A DNA stretch of 8,311 nucleotides from Bacteriovoracaceae bacterium UBA2394 (GTDB lineage Bacteria; Bdellovibrionota; UBA2394). Under the pieces are notes generated by a model that searched no databases, had not been told where the DNA came from, and saw only the letters and a program-made list of their open reading frames with translations. Of the stretch, positions 1 to 6,381 are shown piece after piece. The stretch lies in contig DDSI01000039.1 in NCBI GenBank assembly GCA_002343335.1, positions 1-8,311 on the forward strand. Direction: 5' to 3'. A program made the position numbers and the translations under genes. Every line of letters begins with the position of its first letter. Within the stretch, counting starts at the first letter, position 1.

Positions 1-1
1 G

Positions 2-787
2 ATTCCCTCCGTTCGAAATCCGGACGAAACGCTCTATGTCACCATGAGTGCGTCCTATGCGCGGGAAGTCATTCAACGATACGAAGGCGATGTTCGCGAT
101 CGAATAGAAAAAGTTTACCAACAAGCTTTTAAATCCGGAAAGCTTCGTCATTTCGCAATTACGGATGTTCTCGTAAAGCCGAATTGGAGAAATGATGGCA
201 CTCAGCAATATGTGGCTGCCTTCGAGTTTGATTTTGAAAACCAACCGAACTTCTTTCAAAAGGCCCTCAAATTTACGGGACCTCTGAAAGATCTTTTAGG
301 TCGTCCCGCCGATCTCGTTTTTGGAATGACCCTTTTCAATGTGGATACGAAGAAATTTCAACTCCTCATCCCTCTAGACATTCAAGTGGAAAACTTTGTC
401 GAAAATCGAGAAGGTAAAAGAGTCATCACGGGATATAAATTGTCACTCCACTCTGATTTTCCACCGGAGAATTTGGGCAATGTCTTGGATCGGGGTCTGC
501 GCTTCCTTTTCAATTTTAAGAGCGTAGGTGAGCGCGCATTCAAGGCGGCCTTCGACAGAGAAATTAGAAACTTTAAGGAGAGTCGAATCGTCCCTCAAAT
601 CGACATTCTTTCCAGTGTTCCTGCGGACTTTAAAGTAGGGCGTGTGCAATTCGTAGGAGCCCGCCCGGAGGGGTCGACGGAGCCGCCTTCATTTCAAGGG
701 GCTTTTTTCACGGTAGATTTCAATGCTTATGATGAGCATCTTCTTAAGAGCGATCCCGTCATTCAGGTCGACCGACCTCTTCCTTAA
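2..787 (+). CDS. Hypothetical protein, probably 5'-truncated by the window edge
   Basis: I do not recognise this protein. The frame is open from position 2 to the TAA at 785-787. The first ATG is at 44, but no Shine-Dalgarno precedes it and the 14 codons before it read like ordinary coding sequence, so the true start probably lies outside the window; if ATG 44 is the start, the product is 247 residues. Counting from that ATG, the visible part has no signal peptide, lipobox or membrane segment. It begins with a charged, probably helical stretch (about 5-30), followed by alternating hydrophobic and polar residues suggesting beta strands, a basic helix around 155-180, and a Pro-rich end. Codon use, including frequent CGA for Arg, matches the neighbours, so it is not an obvious recent import. 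It lies 29 bases before queA on the same strand and may share its transcript, which says little about function. Confidence 0.7.
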   Translation: MPSVRNPDETLYVTMSASYAREVIQRYEGDVRDRIEKVYQQAFKSGKLRHFAITDVLVKPNWRNDGTQQYVAAFEFDFENQPNFFQKALKFTGPLKDLLGRPADLVFGMTLFNVDTKKFQLLIPLDIQVENFVENREGKRVITGYKLSLHSDFPPENLGNVLDRGLRFLFNFKSVGERAFKAAFDREIRNFKESRIVPQIDILSSVPADFKVGRVQFVGARPEGSTEPPSFQGAFFTVDFNAYDEHLLKSDPVIQVDRPLP

Positions 788-816
788 TCTATCTAATTTG
801 AGTACGAAGACGCTCG

Positions 817-1896
817 ATGTTCGTCTCTGATTTCGATTATGACGTCCCCCCTGATTTGATCGCGACCAAAGCTATTCAGCCTCGATCGGCGGCAAAGATG
901 TTGGTGATCCGTCGAAAGAGTTCCCATTCGCCTTTTCAAGACTCCACGTTCCTCCACCTTCCTCAGTACTTGAAGCGGGGTGATCTTCTTGTGACCAATG
1001 ATACCCATGTCATTCCCGCTCTCTTTTTTGCGAAGCGAACAACCGGTGCGCAGTTGGAAGGGCTTTACTTGGGACCCACAGAATCGGAATGCATTCAGGT
1101 TTGGCTCAAAGGCAAAGTAGTCTCGGGGGAGCGAATTCAATTAGAAGATGGCCGCTATGTAGAGGTCGTGGCGCGACATGAAAAGGAGGCGATCCTTAAC
1201 GTCTCGGAGTCGGCTTTTCGAAGTTATTTAGATGTTCACGGACGGGTCCCTCTGCCCCCCTATATAAGGAGAGAGCGAGAAAAGCGCGCGGAGGACGAGG
1301 GCTCATGCGATGAAGAAGATTATCAGACGATGTTTTCCCAAAGGAATTCGCTCATTTCGGTCGCGGCTCCGACGGCATCTCTTCATTTTGATGCAGAACT
1401 TTTACAATCGCTTGAATTGGCAGGAGTGGAGCGACTGAGTGTTTCTCTTGGAGTGGGTGCCGGTACTTTTGCGCCTCTCGAGAATGAAGCGCTCGAGAAG
1501 AATCAACTTCATCGTGAACCCGTTCGAATTCCGCCCTCCGCTTGGACGCGGGTGACGGAGCAAAGGGCTCGAGGGGGCCGAGTCATTGCAGTGGGAACAA
1601 CGGTCACGCGAGCGCTCGAATCCGCAGCTCTCCGGACCGAGCGGGGTGAGTCCCCAGAGGATTTTTATACGGATCTTTTCATCTATCCCCCCTATTCGTT
1701 TCGGGTGGTGGATGGGCTCATCACCAATTTTCATTGGCCGAAATCGAGCCTATTGGCCATGGTAAGCGCATTCCTAAGCGGCGGCAGTGGGTCTGAGAAA
1801 AATTCGTTGGCTCCCAGCTGGAGAGATGTCTATGACTATGCGATCCGAAATCAGTATCGGCTTTTTAGTTACGGCGATGGGATGTTCATTGAATGA
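817..1896 (+). CDS. queA: S-adenosylmethionine:tRNA ribosyltransferase-isomerase (QueA)
   Basis: QueA is a cytoplasmic enzyme that transfers and isomerises the ribosyl part of S-adenosylmethionine onto 7-aminomethyl-7-deazaguanine at position 34 of GUN tRNAs, giving epoxyqueuosine. Family landmarks are collinear along the 359 residues: VSDFDYDVPPDLIA at 3-16, NDTHVIPA at 61-68, VPLPPYI at 144-150, AAPTASLHF at 183-191, VGAGTF at 213-218, LHRE at 231-234, RVIAVGTT at 255-262, TNFHWPKSSL at 303-312 and the C-terminal FSYGDGMFI. Length is normal for the family. The start fits the usual MxVxDFxF N-terminus, though only a weak GAAGA (806-810) lies upstream. Several normally conserved positions differ: H64 and L69 where the TRVIPAR motif has Arg, S188 for Gly, G212 for His, K309 for Glu. 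The gene is intact and overlaps tgt by four bases, so I infer it is functional but divergent. Confidence 0.95.
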   Translation: MFVSDFDYDVPPDLIATKAIQPRSAAKMLVIRRKSSHSPFQDSTFLHLPQYLKRGDLLVTNDTHVIPALFFAKRTTGAQLEGLYLGPTESECIQVWLKGKVVSGERIQLEDGRYVEVVARHEKEAILNVSESAFRSYLDVHGRVPLPPYIRREREKRAEDEGSCDEEDYQTMFSQRNSLISVAAPTASLHFDAELLQSLELAGVERLSVSLGVGAGTFAPLENEALEKNQLHREPVRIPPSAWTRVTEQRARGGRVIAVGTTVTRALESAALRTERGESPEDFYTDLFIYPPYSFRVVDGLITNFHWPKSSLLAMVSAFLSGGSGSEKNSLAPSWRDVYDYAIRNQYRLFSYGDGMFIE

Positions 1897-3080
1897 CTAA
1901 TTTTCACGTTAGGCAGGAAGATAAAAAGACCTTTGCGAGACTGGGGAGGCTCGACCTTAAGCATGGCGCGCTTGAAACGCCTGTCTTTATGCCGGTGGGC
2001 ACCTACGGAACGGTGCGTGGAATCTCCTCCTTCGAATTGCGCTCCACCGATTCTCCCATCATGCTCGCCAACACTTATCATATGTATGTGCGAGCAGGGA
2101 CGGATCTCATCGGAAGGATGGGAGGGCTTCATTCCTTCATCGGATGGGATCGACCCATTCTCACCGATTCAGGTGGCTTTCAGATTTTCTCTCTGGCTCA
2201 GCAACGAAAAATTACGGATGAAGGCGTGACCTTCAAGAATCCCGAGAATGGCGACACTATTCATTTGAACCCGGAGAAAGTGGTTCAAATTCAAGAATGT
2301 TTTGGATCGGACGTCATGATGGTTCTCGATGAATGTCCTCCCGCCACGGCAACACCTTTTGAGGTGAAAGAGGCCGTCGAGCGCACCACGCGCTGGGCCG
2401 AGCGCGCGCGAGCAGCCAGATCTCGAAGTGATTTAGCTCTTTTTCCGATCATTCAGGGCGGAAGTATTGATGAACTCCGTCGAAAGTCTCTGCGCGATCT
2501 TTTACAGCTCGAAGTCGGCAGGGATCCTTGGGAAGGAATCGCCATCGGGGGAATGAGTGTGGGTGAAGAGAAAATGACTTTTGTTCGCACCCTTCACGCA
2601 CTTCGAGGTGTTCTTCCGACCGATCGACCTCATTATTTGATGGGCGTCGGCACTCCTCGCGATTTGGTTTTTGCGGTTTCCTGCGGCGTGGATATGTTTG
2701 ACTGCGTGCTTCCATCTCGAAATGGACGGCACGGCATCGTCATGACCCGCCATGGCCGGCTCAATTTATTCAATGCGCAATATCAAGAAGATAAGCGTCC
2801 GATCGATGAAAATTGCCGATGTGACACCTGCAAAAATTACTCCCGAGCATTTTTGAGACACCTTTTGATGATTGGCGACGCGCTCGGCGGCAGACTCGCG
2901 ACCTTGCATAACATTGTCTATTTCTTGGACCTCATGCATGAGATTCGTGGCCGAATAGCCGATGGAAGTTTTTCAGACTTTGCCAAGGAGTTCTTGGAAG
3001 ATCCTAAAAACATCTTTCTCGGAGTGGAAAAGACGGTAGAGAGCTACCCGGAAGCGGGCATTTTAGCTTTACACTCGTAA
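1893..3080 (+). CDS. tgt: Queuine tRNA-ribosyltransferase (tRNA-guanine transglycosylase)
   Basis: Bacterial Tgt swaps guanine-34 in the GUN anticodons of Asp, Asn, His and Tyr tRNAs for the queuosine precursor preQ1; QueA then acts on the product. Catalytic features are all visible in the 395 residues: FMPVGTYGTV at 32-41; D92 in LTDSGGFQIFSL; D146 in the substrate-pocket motif LDECP; IIQGG at 186-190; the nucleophile D270 in DMFDCVLPSRN; and the zinc site C308, C310, C313 with H339. E. coli Tgt has 375 residues; the excess here is mostly a C-terminal tail after about residue 370 that I cannot assign. The ATG shares bases with the queA TGA (ATGA at 1893-1896), pointing to translational coupling, and no strong separate Shine-Dalgarno is seen. 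Assignment is secure from the motifs and from the queA-tgt-yajC-secD-secF order. Confidence 0.97.
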   Translation: MTNFHVRQEDKKTFARLGRLDLKHGALETPVFMPVGTYGTVRGISSFELRSTDSPIMLANTYHMYVRAGTDLIGRMGGLHSFIGWDRPILTDSGGFQIFSLAQQRKITDEGVTFKNPENGDTIHLNPEKVVQIQECFGSDVMMVLDECPPATATPFEVKEAVERTTRWAERARAARSRSDLALFPIIQGGSIDELRRKSLRDLLQLEVGRDPWEGIAIGGMSVGEEKMTFVRTLHALRGVLPTDRPHYLMGVGTPRDLVFAVSCGVDMFDCVLPSRNGRHGIVMTRHGRLNLFNAQYQEDKRPIDENCRCDTCKNYSRAFLRHLLMIGDALGGRLATLHNIVYFLDLMHEIRGRIADGSFSDFAKEFLEDPKNIFLGVEKTVESYPEAGILALHS

Positions 3081-3103
3081 GGCTTCTTCTTACCTTCATC
3101 CCT

Positions 3104-3472
3104 ATGAAATTCATGACAATTTACAGCGCTTTGGTTTCTCAGGCGCAACCCACGGCCGCTCCTCAGGGGATGGACTGGGGGACTATTTTGGGTTTGGTCC
3201 TCATGTTCTTGGTGTTTTATCTCTTCATCATTCGTCCTCAGGGTCAGAAGGTAAAAAAGCATCAGGAATTTGTGAATTCACTGCAAAAGGGGGATGAGGT
3301 GATCACCCAGGCGGGGATTTTTGGAAAAATTCATTCCATTGCGGACAATATCGTAACTCTCGAAGTGGATCAGAATGTGAAGATCCGGGTGGAGCGACAG
3401 ACGGTGGCGTCGAAGGCGCCATCTGGAGTCGAAAAAGCGAAGTCCTCAGTAGCGGCCGTCGCGGGAAGGTAA
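3104..3472 (+). CDS. yajC: Preprotein translocase subunit YajC
   Basis: YajC is the small single-span inner-membrane protein that associates with SecD and SecF in the accessory complex of the SecYEG translocon. The 122-residue product has a short Ala/Pro/Gln-rich N-terminus, one membrane span at about 25-43, the family signature IIRPQ at 42-46 followed by a basic KVKKHQEF stretch, then the soluble domain with LQKGDEVITQAGIFGKI (60-76) and a beta-rich segment to about residue 100. The last 20 residues are low-complexity Ala/Ser/Lys. The start is uncertain: ATG 3104 has no Shine-Dalgarno, and ATG 3113 three codons later is an alternative. It sits 23 bases after tgt and 5 bases before secD, so translation probably depends partly on ribosomes leaving tgt. 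Confidence 0.93.
   Translation: MKFMTIYSALVSQAQPTAAPQGMDWGTILGLVLMFLVFYLFIIRPQGQKVKKHQEFVNSLQKGDEVITQAGIFGKIHSIADNIVTLEVDQNVKIRVERQTVASKAPSGVEKAKSSVAAVAGR
3463..3469 (+). promoter_or_regulatory. Shine-Dalgarno for secD
   Basis: GGGAAGG ends eight bases before the secD ATG at 3478, inside the last codons of yajC. It supports the chosen secD start and is one of the clearer ribosome-binding sites in the window. Confidence 0.65.
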
Positions 3473-3477
3473 TTAAA

Positions 3478-5154
3478 ATGCGTTTAGCCATCATCTTTGG
3501 GACTTTGATCCTTTCCTTACTCATTCTCATTCCGTCGTTCACGCCGGAAACATTTTTTCTGAATCGCTATCTCCCCGCAAAGAAACTCAATTTGGGTTTG
3601 GATCTTCGCGGTGGAATCCATGTGGTCCTCGGTGTTGAAGTGGAAAAAGCGCTCGACGTGGAAATCGATAAATTCATGGGAGATCTCCAAACCCGAGCGA
3701 AAGATAAAAACATTCCTATCTCCACGATTCAACGCGCTCAGGGAGAGCGAGGGATCAACTTAACATTTGCAAATCCACAGGATGTGGCGAGTTTTGAGAC
3801 TCTTTTGAAAGACTTTTACGGAGTACTGACGGTGGCCGATCAAACGAGCACCTCCATGGTGGTGAAGCTAGAGCCGCAGCATGAAGCGCAAATTGCGCAA
3901 ATGTCTTTGGAGCAGGCAAAGGAGATTATTCGCAGTCGAGTCGATGAATTCGGTGTGGCAGAGCCCGTCGTTCAAATTCAAGGATCGGACCGCATCTTGA
4001 TTCAGTTGCCAGGAATTCAAGATCCCGAGCGAGCGATCCAACTTATTGGTCGAACGGCGCTGCTGGAATTTAAGATGGTCGACGATTCGATGAACATTGG
4101 CCAGTTAGAGACCATCGTCGATAAAGCTCGGGAGCAAGCGCAGTTTAAAAACAATTTTACACGCGCAGATTTGGAGCGGTTGAACAAAGTCGTCAAGGCG
4201 CAGTTGCCCGCTGGCACTGAAATTAGTTTTGAAAAGCGTGTCGATCCAAGGAGTAAAGAGGTGGCGCTGACGCCTTATCTCTTGAAAGAACAAACAGTTT
4301 TAACCGGATCAGGATTGGAAGATGCGCGCGTTTCTTACGACGACAATACGAGACGCCCGGAAGTTGCGCTTCGCTTCACGAAGTTAGGAGCTGAAACTTT
4401 CGAAAAGGTGACTGAAGCAAATGTGGGAAAATTGCTCGCCATTACTCTCGACGGAGTCGTAATGAGCGCGCCCGTCATTCGACATAAGATTCCTGCATTT
4501 CAAGCGGCGGCAAGCATTCAACTTGGAAATCGAAATCAGCAAGAAATGATGAAAGAGGCGAAGGATCTTTCCCTCGTTCTTCGAACCGGTGCGCTACCCG
4601 CTCCCGTGGAAATTTTAGAAAATCGGACTGTGGGAGCGAGTTTGGGCGAAGACTCCATTCGCCAAGGAATTTTTGCCACATTGATTGGCGCTCTTATGGT
4701 GATCCTTTTCATGATGATTTATTACCGATGGAGTGGCTTTTTAGCCGACGTCGTTTTGGTGGTTAATATTTCGATGTTGCTCGCGATGATGGCTTTGTTT
4801 CAAGCCACTCTGACATTGCCAGGTATCGCCGGGATCGTCCTCACCATTGGGATGGCTGTCGATGCAAATGTCATTATTATCGAGCGGATTCGCGAGGAAA
4901 TGAGGGCCGGCAAAAGAGTGCGTGCAGCACTAGAGGCTGGTTACATGAATGCTCATCGAGCCATTCTCGATTCCAACCTGACGACGGTGATCGCCGGTGT
5001 GGTTCTTTACAATTTTGGGACGGGTCCCATTCGAGGATTTGCGGTGACCCTCATTTTGGGTCTTGTCGCGAACTATATCGCATCGGTTTGGTTCTCGCGG
5101 TGGATTTATGACTGGTATTTAGCGCGAGTCAATGTGGAAAGACTCTCAGTCTGA
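3478..5154 (+). CDS. secD: Protein translocase subunit SecD
   Basis: SecD pairs with SecF in the inner membrane and uses the proton gradient to pull or release translocated chains on the periplasmic side. The 558 residues show TM1 at about 3-20; the periplasmic-domain signature LNLGLDLRGGIHVVLG at 37-52; a long periplasmic P1 region with VDEFGVAEPVVQIQG at 155-169, RILIQLPGI at 172-180 and a later DGVVMSAPVI at 325-334; GALPAPV at 371-377; RTVGASLGEDSI at 383-394; then five more membrane spans between about 396 and 545. D462 in the TM4 motif GMAVDANV corresponds to E. coli D519 of the proton path. It is somewhat shorter than E. coli SecD (615 residues), mainly in P1. A hairpin overlaps its stop codon, and secF follows 22 bases later. 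Full motif coverage makes the call safe. Confidence 0.97.
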   Translation: MRLAIIFGTLILSLLILIPSFTPETFFLNRYLPAKKLNLGLDLRGGIHVVLGVEVEKALDVEIDKFMGDLQTRAKDKNIPISTIQRAQGERGINLTFANPQDVASFETLLKDFYGVLTVADQTSTSMVVKLEPQHEAQIAQMSLEQAKEIIRSRVDEFGVAEPVVQIQGSDRILIQLPGIQDPERAIQLIGRTALLEFKMVDDSMNIGQLETIVDKAREQAQFKNNFTRADLERLNKVVKAQLPAGTEISFEKRVDPRSKEVALTPYLLKEQTVLTGSGLEDARVSYDDNTRRPEVALRFTKLGAETFEKVTEANVGKLLAITLDGVVMSAPVIRHKIPAFQAAASIQLGNRNQQEMMKEAKDLSLVLRTGALPAPVEILENRTVGASLGEDSIRQGIFATLIGALMVILFMMIYYRWSGFLADVVLVVNISMLLAMMALFQATLTLPGIAGIVLTIGMAVDANVIIIERIREEMRAGKRVRAALEAGYMNAHRAILDSNLTTVIAGVVLYNFGTGPIRGFAVTLILGLVANYIASVWFSRWIYDWYLARVNVERLSV

Positions 5155-5158
5155 GAGT
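5142..5158 (+). promoter_or_regulatory. Perfect hairpin over the secD stop codon
   Basis: ACTCTCAG (5142-5149) and CTGAGAGT (5151-5158) are exact inverted repeats around one central base, which would fold as a 7-base-pair stem with a GTC loop. The secD TGA (5152-5154) lies in the descending arm and the secF Shine-Dalgarno begins four bases later. No T-tract follows, so it is not an intrinsic terminator. It could link secD termination to secF initiation, but a match this long is not very rare by chance in 8 kb. Confidence 0.3.
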
Positions 5159-5161
5159 GTT

Positions 5162-5170
5162 GGAGAGAAG
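5162..5170 (+). promoter_or_regulatory. Shine-Dalgarno deciding the secF start
   Basis: GGAGAGAAG ends six bases before ATG 5177. An earlier in-frame ATG at 5132, inside secD, has no comparable site and would add a non-conserved polar stretch, so this site supports starting SecF at 5177. Confidence 0.65.
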
Positions 5171-5176
5171 ATTAGT

Positions 5177-6373
5177 ATGTTCGAGTTAATTCCTTACGGC
5201 ACAAAATTTCACTTCATGAAGTATCGTTATATCCTGGTGACGTTGTCGCTGGTTGTAACGATCGCTTCATTTGCCATCATGGCCACCAAAGGATTTAAGT
5301 TTGGAGTCGACTTTGCAGGGGGAGTGGAAATTATTCTGGGAATTCCAAAAGAATCCAAAGTGGATGCGGAGCGCCTCCGCTCGGCACTCGCGAAGGCAGG
5401 AATTCCCGACGCCTCGGTTCAAACATTTGGAGGAGATCAAACTCGGCCTCTGGACGAATATATTGTTCACTTTCCCGCGAATTTTTCCGAAGAGGGATTG
5501 ATTGAGGGGAATCTTGCAAAAAGCTTTAAGGCTTTTCAAAAAACGCCCGATCAGCCTGTGGTGTCCAAATTCCGATTCTCAGGATTGGAACGCGCTTATC
5601 TCACGTTGAACCATGATGTAGCTTTCAATGACTTGAAAAAAGCTGTGGAAGCGACAAGCTTCGGAATTTTAGAGCTCACCGATTTTCAACCTTTCGGTCG
5701 GGATTCATCGAGAGAATATCAGCTCAGTTTTAAGAGTATTCAGACAAAGCTCCAAACGGACCTCAATAAGGACCTTGCAACAGATGCTTCAAAGGGAGTG
5801 GAAATTCAAAAGGTAGATTTTGTGGGCGCCAAAGTGGGAGCCGATTTAAAGGTCGCGGCACTTCTCAGTATTTTAATTACGACTTTATTGATCTTCATTT
5901 ATATCTTCCTGCGCTTTGACATTGTCTATGCTCCGGGCGTCGTGCTTTCGATGATTCACGACGTGAGTTTAACGGCGGGAGTTTTCGCTTGGTTTGGAAT
6001 GGAATTCGATCTAACAACCGTGGCCGCCTTGCTGACTTTGGCGGGTTATTCCATCAATGACACCATCATCGTCTACGATCGGATCCGTGAAGTCGCGGGC
6101 TCTATGAAAGGAAAGGCTTTTTCGGAAATCATCGATATCGCGATCAATCAGACGCTAGGACGAACCATTATCACATCGGGAACTGTTTTTCTTGCAACAC
6201 TGGCATTGTATCTTTGGGGTGGTCCGGTCATAAATGGTTTCGCATTTGCCTTCCTCATTGGCGTGATCGTAGGGACCTATTCCTCCGTGTTTGTTGCCGC
6301 GCCGGTCATCTTGTGGATGGAGCAATGGTGGAAGGGCCGTGAAGTAAATCGTCGAAAAGCGGCCGCCGCGTAG
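5177..6373 (+). CDS. secF: Protein translocase subunit SecF with an enlarged periplasmic domain
   Basis: SecF is the partner of SecD in the proton-driven translocation motor. From ATG 5177 the product has 398 residues and begins MFELIPYGTKFHFMKYR, as expected for SecF. TM1 spans about 19-36, followed by the DFAGG motif at 45-49; FVGAKVGADL at 215-224 closes the periplasmic domain; five further spans follow from about 227 to 378. The proton-path residues are present: D295 in YSINDTIIVYDRIRE and R329 in QTLGRTIITSGT, matching E. coli D213 and R247. The oddity is length: E. coli SecF has about 84 residues between its GG motif and FVGPSVG, whereas here there are about 172. The excess is close to one domain unit and looks like an internal repeat. 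The membrane half is canonical, so I expect a working SecF with a larger periplasmic head. Confidence 0.96.
   Translation: MFELIPYGTKFHFMKYRYILVTLSLVVTIASFAIMATKGFKFGVDFAGGVEIILGIPKESKVDAERLRSALAKAGIPDASVQTFGGDQTRPLDEYIVHFPANFSEEGLIEGNLAKSFKAFQKTPDQPVVSKFRFSGLERAYLTLNHDVAFNDLKKAVEATSFGILELTDFQPFGRDSSREYQLSFKSIQTKLQTDLNKDLATDASKGVEIQKVDFVGAKVGADLKVAALLSILITTLLIFIYIFLRFDIVYAPGVVLSMIHDVSLTAGVFAWFGMEFDLTTVAALLTLAGYSINDTIIVYDRIREVAGSMKGKAFSEIIDIAINQTLGRTIITSGTVFLATLALYLWGGPVINGFAFAFLIGVIVGTYSSVFVAAPVILWMEQWWKGREVNRRKAAAA
5324..5854 (+). repeat. Candidate tandem duplication within the SecF P1 domain
   Basis: This is a protein-level repeat. SecF residues 50-137 and 138-226 share an ungapped 86-residue register from V62/V148 to F99/F185: L67/L153 and A70/A156 in LRSAL and LKKAV, F84/F170, and EYIVHF (94-99) with EYQLSF (180-185). 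Each half then has a polar helix followed by KFRFSG (131-136) or KVDFVG (212-217). Identity is low, about 7 of 38 in the ungapped stretch, so the duplication would be old; an unrelated insertion of similar size is the alternative. Confidence 0.42.
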
Positions 6374-6375
6374 GA
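6372..6375 (+). promoter_or_regulatory. Short Shine-Dalgarno for recJ
   Basis: AGGA overlaps the secF TAG stop (6371-6373) and lies six bases before ATG 6382, but only three before the alternative GTG at 6379. The spacing favours the ATG. The site is short, and translation is probably coupled to secF termination. Confidence 0.45.
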
Positions 6376-6381
6376 CGAGTG

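Noticed and set aside
443..649. Open frames on the reverse strand here and throughout the window
   Set aside because: They lie inside well-supported + strand genes, have no recognisable protein pattern or ribosome-binding site, and are explained as shadows of those genes.
788..816. Promoter or terminator between the first gene and queA
   Set aside because: The 29-base gap has no stem with T-tract and is too short and featureless to support a promoter call.
3077..3093. GTAAG/CTTAC hairpin over the tgt stop codon
   Set aside because: A 5-base-pair, AT-containing stem with a 7-base loop and no T-tract is expected often by chance and shows no clear role.
5132..5176. Upstream ATG for secF inside the secD end, adding 15 residues
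   Set aside because: The added residues are polar and unlike SecF N-termini, no Shine-Dalgarno precedes 5132, and a good one precedes ATG 5177.
6379..6381. GTG as the recJ start
   Set aside because: Only three bases separate it from AGGA 6372-6375, whereas ATG 6382 is better spaced; the difference is one residue, so it stays a minor alternative.
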